Of a stretch of DNA of 64,000 nucleotides, positions 10,575 through 19,920 are shown piece by piece. Origin of the DNA: Agrobacterium larrymoorei. GTDB taxonomy: Bacteria; Pseudomonadota; Alphaproteobacteria; Rhizobiales; Rhizobiaceae. The position numbers and the translations under genes were made by a program. The DNA is taken from assembly GCF_030819275.1 (NCBI RefSeq), contig NZ_JAUTBL010000001.1, positions 1,738,501 to 1,802,500 on the forward strand. The letters run 5' to 3'. Below the pieces are notes generated by a model. The model searched no databases. It was not told the DNA's origin and worked only from the letters and a program-made list of their open reading frames with translations. The first letter of the stretch is position 1, and each line of letters begins with the position of its first letter.

Positions 10575-11636
10575 TCAATCCTCTTTACTCCAATACCAAG
10601 CGACGTATTGCTGCTTTCGGTCACGCTCCTTTTCAGCAAGATGACGCTTGATCGTACGAACATCTGATTTTTCGCCAGCAAACCAAACGAATGTCTCTCG
10701 CGGGATATTGTCTATTTCGGCTTTCAACCGCTCAACAAGGTCATTGCCGCCATTTTGGCCGTAAGTGGAGCGGTGCAACCATTCAACCGAAACCAGTTCA
10801 TCGTTGCGGATCGCTTGCTCTTCCGCTGCATCCTCGACTTCTATAATTGCCTTTATTGTGGTGCCGGTTGGCGCTTCTTCCACCATCCGGGCGATGGCTG
10901 GCAAAGACGTTTCGTCTCCTGCAAAGAGGATCGATTTTGCTTCAGGCAGATGGCCACTTCCAGGTCCCATGAGCGCCACCCGTTGTCCCGGTTGTGCATC
11001 GCGGGCGAAGTCTGCGCCGGGCGTGGCGACGCCTGGCTTCGGATGCTGGAGAAAGTCGATGCTGACGAGCTTGGCCTCTTCATCCACTGAACGGATCGTA
11101 TAGGCGCGCACAAGAAGTTCATCCTCCCCGTCTGGCCAGCCGATACTGCCGTTTTCCTTCAGCTTCGGCCAGACCGGCGTTCGGTGGAGTGGCGGTACAA
11201 GCAGGCGCACATGGATGTCGCCGCCGATAAAGGGTGTCACATCCGACACTTTCAGGATAACTCGACGCATGCGCGGCGTCACATCCTCAGAACCTAAGAC
11301 TGTCGCCTCGTAAAAGCCGGGTGGGCGGACTTTTGGTGCAGGCTTTGACCATTCGAGCATAAACGGTTCATCACCGGCGAAATAAAATAAGTGCTCGGCA
11401 AACATGGTGCGTGTTGCGGCGAGCATTTCTTCGTTCTCGGTCCGAATTTCGATCAGTAATCGCTCATTCGCGGTCTTGACATCGATCGCCCAGTCCTCGG
11501 ATCTCAGTGAGGCTCCGTGCTCCGATGGAACGACATCGGAATGCTCGACGAAGTGCTCGCAGATTTCAGCGAGCATTGCGTTGACATCAGCAGGGCTGGC
11601 GATACCGGAAAGGGTGGAGAGGTGGATTGCATTCAT
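10575..11636 (-). CDS. Siderophore-interacting protein / ferric reductase
   Basis: A 353-residue cytoplasmic flavoprotein of the SIP (ViuB/YqjH) family, which releases iron from ferric siderophores by reduction with NAD(P)H. It has an N-terminal DUF2218-like region (about residues 1-95), an FAD-binding beta barrel with the RAYTIR motif and a C-terminal NAD(P)-binding domain (AGDETSLPAIARM, WFAGEKSDVRTIKRHL). It is the last gene of the iron operon and overlaps the ATPase gene by 4 bp. Confidence 0.9.
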   Translation of the reverse strand: MNAIHLSTLSGIASPADVNAMLAEICEHFVEHSDVVPSEHGASLRSEDWAIDVKTANERLLIEIRTENEEMLAATRTMFAEHLFYFAGDEPFMLEWSKPAPKVRPPGFYEATVLGSEDVTPRMRRVILKVSDVTPFIGGDIHVRLLVPPLHRTPVWPKLKENGSIGWPDGEDELLVRAYTIRSVDEEAKLVSIDFLQHPKPGVATPGADFARDAQPGQRVALMGPGSGHLPEAKSILFAGDETSLPAIARMVEEAPTGTTIKAIIEVEDAAEEQAIRNDELVSVEWLHRSTYGQNGGNDLVERLKAEIDNIPRETFVWFAGEKSDVRTIKRHLAEKERDRKQQYVAWYWSKED

Positions 11637-12463
11637 GATCTTGCCTGCATCAAAGGGACGTTAGGGGCTCGCGAATGGTGGCGGCCCATGGGAAGCATCA
11701 TCGGTCTGTCTGAGATCGGATCGAGGAGGATCTGGCTCTCAAGTCCGAAGACTTCTCGAACCAAGTCCTGTGTCAGAACATCTTGAGGTGAGCCTGCCAT
11801 GAAAGGCCGCCCTTCCAGCATTGCGACGAGGTGATCCGCATAGCGCGCAGCGAGGTTGAGATCGTGCAGCACCATCACGATGGTCGTGCCATGCGTCTGG
11901 TTGAGGTCGGTCAACAGGTCGAGGACATCGATCTGATGGCTTACATCCAGAAATGTCGTCGGCTCATCCAAAAGCAGGACTTCGGTTTGCTGCGCGAGTG
12001 CCATCGCAATCCAGACCCGCTGCCGTTGGCCGCCGGACAATTCATCGACGGGCCGTTCAGCCAGATCGAAGGTTTGCGTCGCCACGAGAGCTTCCGCAAC
12101 GGCACGATCGTCGTCCTTGGTCCAGGATGCGAAAAGACCGTGATGGGGATGCCGTCCGCGGCTGACCAGATCCATCACCGTGATGCCTTCGGGAGCAATG
12201 GGTGATTGCGGTAAAAGCCCCAGTCGTCGTGCGAGTTCTTTCGTAGGAAGCCGATGAATGGCGCGGCCGTCGAGAATGACGTCGCCGCGTTGCGGCGCGA
12301 TGAGGCGGGAAAGCGCCTTGAGCAGGGTGGATTTCCCACAGGCGTTGGCTCCGACGACGGCGGTGATCTGGCCAGAAGGAATGGCGAGATCCAGGTCCTT
12401 CAAGATTTCCTTTTCGCCATAACCGGCGAAAAGGTTTTTGGCCTCAAGGTGCGGACCAGTCAT
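11633..12463 (-). CDS. Ferric-siderophore ABC transporter ATPase
   Basis: A FepC/FhuC-type nucleotide-binding protein of 276 residues with Walker A GANACGKST, signature [15 protein letters not shown], Walker B VLLLDEPTTFLD and switch His in VMVLHDLN. It energises import through the two FecCD permeases encoded just upstream. Both ends overlap neighbouring genes by 4 bp, indicating tight translational coupling in the operon. Confidence 0.92.
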   Translation of the reverse strand: MTGPHLEAKNLFAGYGEKEILKDLDLAIPSGQITAVVGANACGKSTLLKALSRLIAPQRGDVILDGRAIHRLPTKELARRLGLLPQSPIAPEGITVMDLVSRGRHPHHGLFASWTKDDDRAVAEALVATQTFDLAERPVDELSGGQRQRVWIAMALAQQTEVLLLDEPTTFLDVSHQIDVLDLLTDLNQTHGTTIVMVLHDLNLAARYADHLVAMLEGRPFMAGSPQDVLTQDLVREVFGLESQILLDPISDRPMMLPMGRHHSRAPNVPLMQARS

Positions 12464-13509
12464 GAGGCAGCTCCTTGGCGGTTGCTTCGAATGATCAGGA
12501 TAATGAGGTAGGGCGCTCCAAGTGCGCCAGTGACGACACCCACAGGATAGCGGCCTGGCAAGAGAAATTGCCCGACGAAGTCGCTTGCGAGAACAAGGGT
12601 TGCACCAACCAATCCTGCGGGGAGTAAGATCGAATGACGGCGTCCAAATAGGCCAGCGGCAATAGGGCCTGCCAAAAAGGCAACAAAGGCGATCGGTCCG
12701 GTGATAGCGGTTGCTGTCGCGATCAATCCCACGGCGGAGACGATAATCAGGAGGCGAGTCGATGACACATTGACGCCCAGTGCGGTGGCTGTGTCTTCAC
12801 CCGTTCGCATGACCTCGAGATCGCGTGCCTTGACCAGAAGAACGCTGCCAAAAACCACAAGTGCGAGCAGCAGGGGACCTGCCATTTCGAGCTTCGCGCC
12901 ATTCAAGCTTCCCGTGAGCCAGCGCATGGCTTCCTGAAGACTGAAGGCAGGGGCGCGTGAGAGGATGTAGACGATCATGCTCTCAAGCATGGCCGAGACA
13001 CCGATGCCAACAAGGATGAGCCGAGCGCCCGAGACGCCGTTGCGGTAAGAAAGGCCATGGACAAGCAGTGCCACCGCGAGCCCTGCCAGCACTGCAAATA
13101 CCGAAGCCGCGGGGCCGCTTATCCCGAGAATGACGATTGCGAAGACGGCTGCTGCACTCGCACCCGAGGTGATGCCGATAATGTCGGGGCTGGCGAGCGG
13201 ATTACGCAGCAGGGTTTGAAATGCCGCGCCGCCCAAGCCGAAACTCATACCCGCTACCACACCAAGAACTGCCCGAGGCAATCGCAATTGGCCAACGGTA
13301 AAACCCGCTCCGGGCACGTTTTCGCCCGCAAGGATTCGCATGACATTTGACAAGGGGACATATGTTTGGCCGAAGGTGAGAGTGCAGCAGAACAGGACGA
13401 GGACAACCAGGACCACTACGGACAGCAACGCTTGGCGACGTCTGAGGTAACGGGTCCGGCTTTGTCTGACCGTTTCCGACAAGGCCGATGTCGTGGGCGC
13501 ATAGGTCAT
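12460..13509 (-). CDS. Ferric-siderophore ABC permease (FecCD family)
   Basis: A 349-residue FecCD-family permease with about ten membrane helices. Family blocks visible include FQTLLRNPLASPDIIGITSG in the second quarter and AVGLIATATAITGPIAFVA near the C-terminus. It pairs with the permease encoded immediately before it to form the transmembrane channel of the siderophore importer. It overlaps both neighbours by 4 bp. Confidence 0.92.
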   Translation of the reverse strand: MTYAPTTSALSETVRQSRTRYLRRRQALLSVVVLVVLVLFCCTLTFGQTYVPLSNVMRILAGENVPGAGFTVGQLRLPRAVLGVVAGMSFGLGGAAFQTLLRNPLASPDIIGITSGASAAAVFAIVILGISGPAASVFAVLAGLAVALLVHGLSYRNGVSGARLILVGIGVSAMLESMIVYILSRAPAFSLQEAMRWLTGSLNGAKLEMAGPLLLALVVFGSVLLVKARDLEVMRTGEDTATALGVNVSSTRLLIIVSAVGLIATATAITGPIAFVAFLAGPIAAGLFGRRHSILLPAGLVGATLVLASDFVGQFLLPGRYPVGVVTGALGAPYLIILIIRSNRQGAAS

Positions 13510-14549
13510 AGCTTCTTCACCTTCTGCCGACGGACGATGAAGATGAAGAATGGCGCGCCGACCAAAGCCGTCACGACGCCCACTTCCAGCTCTGACGGAC
13601 GCGCAGCGAAGCGACCGACGATATCGCTGAGTGTCAGGAGGATTGCGCCGCCGAGTGCGGAGAATGGCAGGAGCCAGCGGTAATCCACACCGAAGAGAAG
13701 CCGGCAGACGTGTGGCACGACCAGACCGACAAAACTAATGGGTCCGCACACGGCGGTTGTCGCGCCGCAAAGGATCACGGCGCCGACTGTCGCGATAATC
13801 CTCGCGACGGCAACGTTCTCTCCGAGACCGGCAGCCAGCTCATCCCCGAGAGCAAGCACATTCAACTTCCGAGCAGAGAGCATGCAGAGTGCGAAGCCTA
13901 TGATCAGAAAGCCGTAGACCGGCTCCATGCGCTCAAAAGTAGCCCCTCCAACTCCTCCGATCTGCCAGGAACGGATACCCCCGGCGATATCTGCCCGCGG
14001 TAGAACGATGGCGATGACGAGTGAGGAAAATGCAATGGCGGTTGCGGTGCCCGCCAGTGCCAGTTTCAAAGGCGTAGCGCCGCCGCGTCCCATTGAGCCG
14101 ATGGTATAGACGAAGATGGAAGTTGCCGCCGCGCCGAAAATTGCCAGCCATATGAAACTGTGGGCTGAGCTAATTCCGAACCAGGCAACCCCAACCACGA
14201 CGGCAAGAGATGCACCTGTGTTAATTCCTAAGATGCCGGGATCGGCCAAAGGGTTGCGGGTGACACCCTGCATCACGGCTCCGGCCAATCCGAGAGAAGC
14301 CCCGGCAATCAGCGCCAGCACTGTTCGCGGTATCCGCGTTGCGACCGCTGCCCGATCGAGAGTGGAGATGTCGCCCGTGATAGCGGCCAAAACGTCTGCC
14401 GGTGGCACATCGCGTGTTCCCACCATGAGCGAAACGAGCGCAATAAGCGTTAAGCCCCCCAGAACCGCAACAAGACATAGGAGCCTCGTGCGCTCGGTTA
14501 CAGTGAACCTCGGTGGCTGTGCCAGTTGCAGCACGTCGCGCGCATTCAT
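13506..14549 (-). CDS. Ferric-siderophore ABC permease (FecCD family)
   Basis: The second FecCD permease of the operon, 347 residues, with the hallmark block MQGVTRNPLADPGILGINTG and a C-terminal pore region CGPISFVGLVVPHVCR. ATG 14549 was chosen because it overlaps the stop of the binding-protein gene as ATGA, as do all junctions in this operon. The longer frame to 14603 adds 18 low-quality residues. Confidence 0.92.
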   Translation of the reverse strand: MNARDVLQLAQPPRFTVTERTRLLCLVAVLGGLTLIALVSLMVGTRDVPPADVLAAITGDISTLDRAAVATRIPRTVLALIAGASLGLAGAVMQGVTRNPLADPGILGINTGASLAVVVGVAWFGISSAHSFIWLAIFGAAATSIFVYTIGSMGRGGATPLKLALAGTATAIAFSSLVIAIVLPRADIAGGIRSWQIGGVGGATFERMEPVYGFLIIGFALCMLSARKLNVLALGDELAAGLGENVAVARIIATVGAVILCGATTAVCGPISFVGLVVPHVCRLLFGVDYRWLLPFSALGGAILLTLSDIVGRFAARPSELEVGVVTALVGAPFFIFIVRRQKVKKL

Positions 14550-15541
14550 TCCGTTTTTCTCGCTGCTTCCGCAAGCTTGGCGACATAGGCGGGCAAGACC
14601 CACGTGATGGAAAGAGGCGTGGGATTGGCCGCTGTGCCGACCGGATCGCGACCCAAAGTCACGATGGCATCGTGCTTGACTGCGGGCATGCGTGCGAGGA
14701 GGGGATTGGCCTTCATCGCATCGACAAGTTGCTGATCGCCGTAGGTAACGACAATGTCGACATCGTCGAACATGTCGATCTGCTCGGCGCTGATTGAGCC
14801 AGCGAAGCTGCCATTGGACGAGGCCTGAACCACGCTTTTGGGCATGGAGAGACCAAGATCCTTGAAGAAGCGAACTCGTGTGTCCTGTGATGTGTAGAAA
14901 TTGACGACGCTGAGATCGGTCGCGTCGAGATGTGTCACAAACATCGCGGACTTGCCCTTCAACTCAGGGTATTTTGCAACTTCTGCTGCGATCTTGTTCT
15001 CGATGTCGGCAATGAGCGTTTCACCTTCAGCAGCCATGCCCAGACCGGCACTATCGAAACGGATGGTCTCGCGCCAATCGGTGGACCACGGCGCCTGCGG
15101 ATAGGCAACCACCGGCGCAATCTGGCTCAGTGTCGCGTAGTCGCTTTGGTTCAATCCTGAATAGGCGGCGAGAATGACGTCTGGTTGTGTCTCGGCCACC
15201 GCCTCGAAATCAATTCCATCACCTTCATCGAATAAGCGAGGTGTTTTGCCGTTGAGTTCCTTAAGGCGCTCCGAAACCCATGGCAGCAGGCCATCGCCGT
15301 CATCATCGCCAAAATTAGCCGCCGCCATGCCGACCGGGACAATCCCCAACGCTAGTGGAACTTCGTGATTGGCCCAAGCAACCGTTGCAACTCGGAGCGG
15401 TTTTTTCGCGATCGTCGTGGTGCCGAGCGCATGTTTGATGTCCAGCGGAAAGCGAGCCACGTCATCTGCTGCGGTCTGCAACGAGGTCATGCTCAGGAGT
15501 AGGGCTGCAAGCGGCGCGAGCTGATGCAGTTTGACCCGCAT
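14546..15541 (-). CDS. Iron-siderophore periplasmic binding protein
   Basis: A FepB/FecB-type (TroA-like) periplasmic binding protein of 331 residues. The cleavable signal peptide lies in residues 1-25, with no lipobox. The family core is recognisable (KKPLRVATVAWANHEVPLAL, then FEAVAETQPDVILAAYSGL). It captures a ferric siderophore in the periplasm and delivers it to the two permeases. It is the first gene of the operon and follows an iron box 19 bp upstream. Confidence 0.9.
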   Translation of the reverse strand: MRVKLHQLAPLAALLLSMTSLQTAADDVARFPLDIKHALGTTTIAKKPLRVATVAWANHEVPLALGIVPVGMAAANFGDDDGDGLLPWVSERLKELNGKTPRLFDEGDGIDFEAVAETQPDVILAAYSGLNQSDYATLSQIAPVVAYPQAPWSTDWRETIRFDSAGLGMAAEGETLIADIENKIAAEVAKYPELKGKSAMFVTHLDATDLSVVNFYTSQDTRVRFFKDLGLSMPKSVVQASSNGSFAGSISAEQIDMFDDVDIVVTYGDQQLVDAMKANPLLARMPAVKHDAIVTLGRDPVGTAANPTPLSITWVLPAYVAKLAEAARKTE

Positions 15542-15559
15542 GGTCCTGTTCCTTTCATG

Positions 15560-15586
15560 TTAAGTTGACTGTCAGTCTCAGCTTAA
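15560..15586. promoter_or_regulatory. RirA-type iron box (TGA-N9-TCA)
   Basis: An inverted repeat TTAAGTTGA-N9-TCAGCTTAA (8 of 9 positions symmetric) sits 19 bp before the binding-protein start codon. It contains the TGA-N9-TCA core known for RirA iron-responsive operators of Rhizobium and Agrobacterium. On the minus strand a TTGACC hexamer lies just upstream, so bound repressor would block this promoter. It may also serve the divergent receptor gene. Confidence 0.65.
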
Positions 15587-15673
15587 TTTCGGGAGGTCAA
15601 GCAATTTGAGGCTTCACTCACGATCCGACACTTGATTTTCCGGGGAATTTTACAAAAGAGAGATATATACAAT

Positions 15674-15694
15674 ACTGGATTTATTTTATCCAGT
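15674..15694. repeat. Inverted repeat upstream of the TonB receptor
   Basis: ACTGGAT-N7-ATCCAGT, a perfect 7-bp inverted repeat with an AT-only spacer, lies about 125 bp before the receptor start in an AT-rich stretch. It could be the operator of the nearby AraC-type regulator or a hairpin in the receptor leader. There is no direct evidence for either. Confidence 0.4.
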
Positions 15695-15819
15695 TATAGA
15701 GCGATTGACCGGCGGCGGCCTGCCTCGCATCCTGAGATGGCGGAGCGCTTATCGGTCGGCTCCAGACGATGACCAGGTCATTGGCGGGAGTATCTGAACG
15801 CCAATTTCCGGATAGAAGC

Positions 15820-17946
15820 ATGATCAGCGCCATTCCCGCCTCCAGTAAAATTCGAGCTCTCCTGCGATATCGCACCGCAACCCTTCTTAGCTGCACGGCA
15901 ATCATCACATTGCTTCCGGCTTTCGCAGTGGCGCAGGACGCGAACGGGGATGCCACCGTGCTGGAGACGATTACCATTCAGGGGAGTAGCCAGTCGGATA
16001 ATGACTCGAAGTCAATTGTCGCGGAACGATCGAATGCCGTCGGCAAGATGCCGGGGGAAATCTTCACCACGCCAGCCACTGTCTCGGTGGTGACCTCCAA
16101 GGAAATCGAGCAGCGCAAGGCCGACAGCATCGAGAAGGTGGTCCAATACACGGCTGGCGTGACGACCGACTACTATGGTTCGGACGAACGGTACGACTAC
16201 GTCAAGATTCGCGGCTTCACGCCCTTCACTTATCGTGATGGCTTGATGGTAGGGCGCACCTGGACCGGCGTGAAGGAAGAACCCTATAGCTTTGAGCGGG
16301 TGGAAGTGCTGAAAGGCGCTAACTCCACGGGCTTTGGCGTTTCGGATCCGGGTGGTGCAATCAACTATGTGACGAAGAAGCCGCGCAGTGAGCGCTTTGG
16401 CGAGATATACGGCACCACCGGCTCTTACGCACACAAGGAAGCAGGCTTCGATTTCGGTGACAACCTCACGGAAGACGATACGCTCTCATACCGCCTGACG
16501 GGCAAATTCGAGCGCTCTGATGGCGAGTTCGATTTCTCGAGCAATGATGAGAACTTCGTTCAAGGTGGCCTGACATGGAGGCCGACGGACGCGACGTCGC
16601 TTACCTTCGTATTCGATCATCTGGATCGCGATGGTACGCCGAGCAGCGGCGGTCACCCACTCTTCACAGACTTCAACCGCGACCGCTTCTTTGGCGAGCC
16701 ATCTTACAACTACGATACGACGAACCGGAACACTTACTCCGTCATGTTGGAGCACGATTTCGGCAATGGTCTGTCGTTCGGCTCCAACGCTCGCTACAGC
16801 AAGTCGAGAAACGGCTTTGGCTACACCTACATCTATGATGCGCTCGGTGCAGGAGATCCCGACGATACGCGGGTCAATCGCAACTACTTCGGCAGCGACG
16901 GTTCGGCCGAGCATTTCATTGCAGATGCCCATCTCCTTTACGAAACGGAGTTCGAACAGGTCGAAAGCCGCACTTTGGTTGGCGCCGACTACAGCAACTT
17001 CAATTCTCGGGGCGCGAACTATTATACCGCTGCACCGCAGATCGATTTCACAAACCCCGTTTTTGCTGGTGGTCCCGGTCCTCTTTCGCCCTATAGCAGT
17101 TCGAAAAAGGATCAGGTCAATGGAGGGATCTATCTCCAGCAGGACCTGATTTTCAACGACCGCGTCACAGCAAGCCTCGGGCTGCGCAATGACTGGCTGG
17201 ATCTTGAGGATAAGAACCTCAACACCGGCACAACCGCGAGCGGCACGTATAGCGAATTAAGCAAGCGCTTCGGATTGAGCTACAAGGTGACGGATGAGCT
17301 TGCTGCCTATGTCAGCTACGCAGAATCGGTGGCACCGCCGACTTCGGGGAAAGAACCGACCTATGGCAAGCAATATGAGGTCGGGATCAAGTATCGGCCA
17401 GATGCAATTCCAGCCCTCATTACCGCTTCGATTTACGATCTGACGCTGGAGAACATCACCACCTATGAGGCTCCCGTCTACCTGCCGAATACGGTGAAGG
17501 AGGTCCGTCATCGGGGCTTCGATCTCGAAGGCAAGCTCGAGCTCACGTCCAACGTCAACTTGATCGGTGCCTACTCCTATATCGACTCGAAGATTGTGGA
17601 CACTGGCGCAACCTATAACGGCAAGAGGTTTGCTCAGGTGCCGGAGCACATGGCATCTCTTTGGAGCACCTACACCTTGGAAGGAAGCGGCGAGCGCGGC
17701 GACATGACTTTTGGAGCTGGAGCGCGTTTCACAGGGTCCTACTACTTCGACAACGCCAATACGCGCAAATCAAAGGGGGCGGTCGTTTTCGACGCATCGT
17801 TCTCTTACAACATTCGGGAGAACACCACTTTCCAGCTGAATGTTAACAACGTCTTCGATGAGAAGCACATCGCCAACAACGATGGCGGTGCACTCTACTA
17901 CAATCCCGGACGCACCATCTACGCGTCGCTGCGTCAGACCTGGTAG
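15820..17946 (+). CDS. TonB-dependent siderophore receptor
   Basis: An outer-membrane ferric-siderophore receptor of the FhuA/FoxA class, 708 residues from the preferred ATG. It has a long n-region signal peptide ending near AFAVAQ, a TonB-box-like segment (LETITIQG), a plug domain (MPGEIFTTPATVSVV, YVKIRGF, LKGANSTGFG, DPGGAINYVTKKP) and a 22-strand barrel ending ...IYASLRQTW with the terminal aromatic residue. It is divergent from the uptake operon. The in-frame ATG at 15769 gives a 725-residue form; neither start has a strong ribosome site. Confidence 0.92.
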   Translation: MISAIPASSKIRALLRYRTATLLSCTAIITLLPAFAVAQDANGDATVLETITIQGSSQSDNDSKSIVAERSNAVGKMPGEIFTTPATVSVVTSKEIEQRKADSIEKVVQYTAGVTTDYYGSDERYDYVKIRGFTPFTYRDGLMVGRTWTGVKEEPYSFERVEVLKGANSTGFGVSDPGGAINYVTKKPRSERFGEIYGTTGSYAHKEAGFDFGDNLTEDDTLSYRLTGKFERSDGEFDFSSNDENFVQGGLTWRPTDATSLTFVFDHLDRDGTPSSGGHPLFTDFNRDRFFGEPSYNYDTTNRNTYSVMLEHDFGNGLSFGSNARYSKSRNGFGYTYIYDALGAGDPDDTRVNRNYFGSDGSAEHFIADAHLLYETEFEQVESRTLVGADYSNFNSRGANYYTAAPQIDFTNPVFAGGPGPLSPYSSSKKDQVNGGIYLQQDLIFNDRVTASLGLRNDWLDLEDKNLNTGTTASGTYSELSKRFGLSYKVTDELAAYVSYAESVAPPTSGKEPTYGKQYEVGIKYRPDAIPALITASIYDLTLENITTYEAPVYLPNTVKEVRHRGFDLEGKLELTSNVNLIGAYSYIDSKIVDTGATYNGKRFAQVPEHMASLWSTYTLEGSGERGDMTFGAGARFTGSYYFDNANTRKSKGAVVFDASFSYNIRENTTFQLNVNNVFDEKHIANNDGGALYYNPGRTIYASLRQTW

Positions 17947-17955
17947 TCGGTCACA

Positions 17956-17977
17956 GTCCCGGCGCTAACGCCGGGAC
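17956..17977. terminator. Hairpin between receptor and AraC gene
   Basis: A perfect 9-bp stem GTCCCGGCG / CGCCGGGAC with loop CTAA lies 10 bp after the receptor stop and 5 bp before the end of the convergent regulator gene. The T-tract is poor (ATTCT), but position and stability fit a terminator that could serve both genes. Confidence 0.65.
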
Positions 17978-17981
17978 ATTC

Positions 17982-18881
17982 TCACGTCAAAAGGTGTTTT
18001 CGTCGCCACGCGGCCGGCGTATCGCCTGTGAGACTGCGGAAGACCTTGGTTAAATGCGCCTGATCGGAAAAACCAAGTTGCGCGCTGACATCGGCGATGC
18101 TCACGCTGGTATCGCTCAACATGCCTTTGGCAAGGTCGATACGGCGGGACAATTGCCACTGTAGCGGTGTCATCTCTGTGGTTTGCTTGAAGACGTTGGC
18201 GAACCAGCTTTCGGACAGGCCGACAACATCCGCCATTTCTCGTACGGTTAGACGTCGACCGCCGCAATTCGCAAAGTAGGTTGAAAGCCTGTTCAGTTGA
18301 GCTTGGGTCAGACGCCCGCTTGCAGCCGTCTTTTCCTCATCAGCCGCATGCAGATCGAGGAGGCCTGTTACAATGCTGCCGACCAAATTTTCTGCGAATG
18401 CTGGGTGTCTGGCGCTGTCGTCCAGTTCATCGACAACCAGATTGGCGAGACTGATCAAAGGTCCCGGTTCTTTGAGCTCAACCGGCCTTTTTGAGACGGC
18501 ACGAGCAGCAGACGATCCGACGATCGGAGCGATGTAACGCATCAGCCGATCCTGGTGCAGATGCAGATCAAGGTGCGAAAAGCGATGGCGCCGCGTAAAC
18601 TTCGTCCACAAGGGCACGTGGGCAGGGACATAAATCGCCGAGGCCAACCCCCGTTCGAAACGATCGAAACGAGATGATTGATCGGAAACGCGTATATGGC
18701 TGCTGACATCCTTGAAGAACAGCATGATGCGAGGGTCTGGCGAAAGGTAATATCCACTGGCGCCAGCGTGACCTTCCGCCTCCCAGTGAACGCCGACGAT
18801 GCCATCCAGCGAACGCCACCTTGGAGGTGAAACGGCCTGTATGCCCTGTATTTCGGTTTGCATTGCGTGAAGATATGTCAC
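17982..18881 (-). CDS. AraC-family transcriptional regulator
   Basis: A 299-residue regulator with an N-terminal ligand-binding region and a C-terminal double HTH of the AraC/XylS type (LTVREMADVVGLSESWFANVF, then IADVSAQLGFSDQAHLTKVF). Regulators of this kind next to siderophore receptors (PchR-like) usually activate uptake when the ferric siderophore is present. It is convergent to the receptor gene. The start is taken as GTG 18881 (GAAAGG 8 nt upstream); ATG 18863 is an alternative. Confidence 0.88.
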   Translation of the reverse strand: MTYLHAMQTEIQGIQAVSPPRWRSLDGIVGVHWEAEGHAGASGYYLSPDPRIMLFFKDVSSHIRVSDQSSRFDRFERGLASAIYVPAHVPLWTKFTRRHRFSHLDLHLHQDRLMRYIAPIVGSSAARAVSKRPVELKEPGPLISLANLVVDELDDSARHPAFAENLVGSIVTGLLDLHAADEEKTAASGRLTQAQLNRLSTYFANCGGRRLTVREMADVVGLSESWFANVFKQTTEMTPLQWQLSRRIDLAKGMLSDTSVSIADVSAQLGFSDQAHLTKVFRSLTGDTPAAWRRKHLLT

Positions 18882-19171
18882 CGCACACGCCTTTCAGCTG
18901 TCGCCAAGATCTGAGAGCTGGATAAGTCGTCACTTCTGGACACAAAAATCCGGGCCGTCAACAAATTATGAGGCGAATGATCAACATATCTAAGTGACAG
19001 CGCGCAGGATTATGTCATCCCGAATATTGCGGAATCGCTTGTGCAGTACTCCGAACGCTTTCTCGGCGGCGTGGGCAAGATGTTTGGGCAAGTCCCAGAG
19101 GCAGATGCTGCGGCGCGAGTTGAATCCGAGTGGCATTTGTTTCAGTGCTGTGGCCGCGCTTTCAGCGCGCG
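18882..19171. other. Intergenic region with a possible coding remnant
   Basis: This 290-bp gap holds the AraC promoter side. On the plus strand an open frame without an early start codon runs from 18981 to 19180 and reads like protein (DYVIPNIAESLVQYSERFLGG). It could be a gene remnant, but chance cannot be excluded in GC-rich DNA. No repeats or insertion ends were seen. Confidence 0.25.
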
Positions 19172-19429
19172 TTACTCCTGAAGTGTTGCGACGAAGAAGG
19201 GATTCTCGCCCATATGGATGACAGTTGGATCGTCGTTCCGATCCAAAAGAATATAGCGCCTGATATCTCCCTCAGGCAGTGAAGAGTTGATGATATCGTC
19301 CTCGCTGAGATTTCGGCACACAAGCCGCCTGACAATCTCCTCGACATGACGTTCTTCGAGGTGTCCAGGTAGCTCCCATCGGTCAGCCTCTAGCGTCCCT
19401 TCATATTTGACCAAAACCCATTTTGCCAT
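19172..19429 (-). CDS. Small hypothetical protein, 85 residues
   Basis: Not recognised. The protein begins MAKWVLVKYEGTLEADRWEL at ATG 19429, which follows an excellent AAAGGAGG ribosome site. It is acidic and soluble, with no signal peptide or membrane helix, and ends PFFVATLQE. The pattern resembles small orphan rhizobial proteins. It stands alone between the iron and sulfur regions with no evident operon partner. Confidence 0.7.
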   Translation of the reverse strand: MAKWVLVKYEGTLEADRWELPGHLEERHVEEIVRRLVCRNLSEDDIINSSLPEGDIRRYILLDRNDDPTVIHMGENPFFVATLQE

Positions 19430-19500
19430 CTGGCCCTCCTTTGCGGTCTGCACCTCTAGTGCTGAACTCTCAGAGATAGCGTTTTATTGCGTCAGTGTGA

Positions 19501-19626
19501 TTATGGTGCGACCGCTATGTCATATTGCGGAGGACGGACAGCGTCGCTCTGTTTGGGTAGGATATAGGATGTTGCCATGGCGAGTATGGTAACCCCAACG
19601 GCTGTTGTAGCGAGATAAGTCTTCAT
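19501..19626 (-). CDS. 41-residue membrane or exported small protein
   Basis: A short gene with a strong GGGGAGGAG ribosome site ending 4 nt before ATG 19626, and a TAA at 19501. The peptide starts MKTYLATTAVGVTILAMATS, one basic residue plus a hydrophobic helix. A polar tail with prolines follows (YILPKQSDAVRPPQ). It is probably a single-pass inner-membrane or secreted peptide. Function is unknown; the hydrophobic start and perfect ribosome site are the only support. Confidence 0.6.
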   Translation of the reverse strand: MKTYLATTAVGVTILAMATSYILPKQSDAVRPPQYDIAVAP

Positions 19627-19920
19627 AGGCTCCTCCCCGTTCAGACGTATGACAATCGTTAAACCGCTCAAGAGGTTCCGGTCTGTCGTCCAAGAGAAAT
19701 CACGACAACGTCAGTTTTTGAATTAGGCTTCACCCTGACGCTGTCCTGGAGATTGCTGTTACTCCCGGCGTTCAATGATTACAAACGCTTGGTGTTTTAT
19801 GCGAGGCGATCGTTGGCATGGTCTCATGCAGACTATGGCGCTAAGGCCGCCTCGTCGCAGTCTCACGAAACGGTCAAAGCCGCTGCTTGTAACTTGCCTG
19901 TGCCTCGCTTTCGCTTTCTG

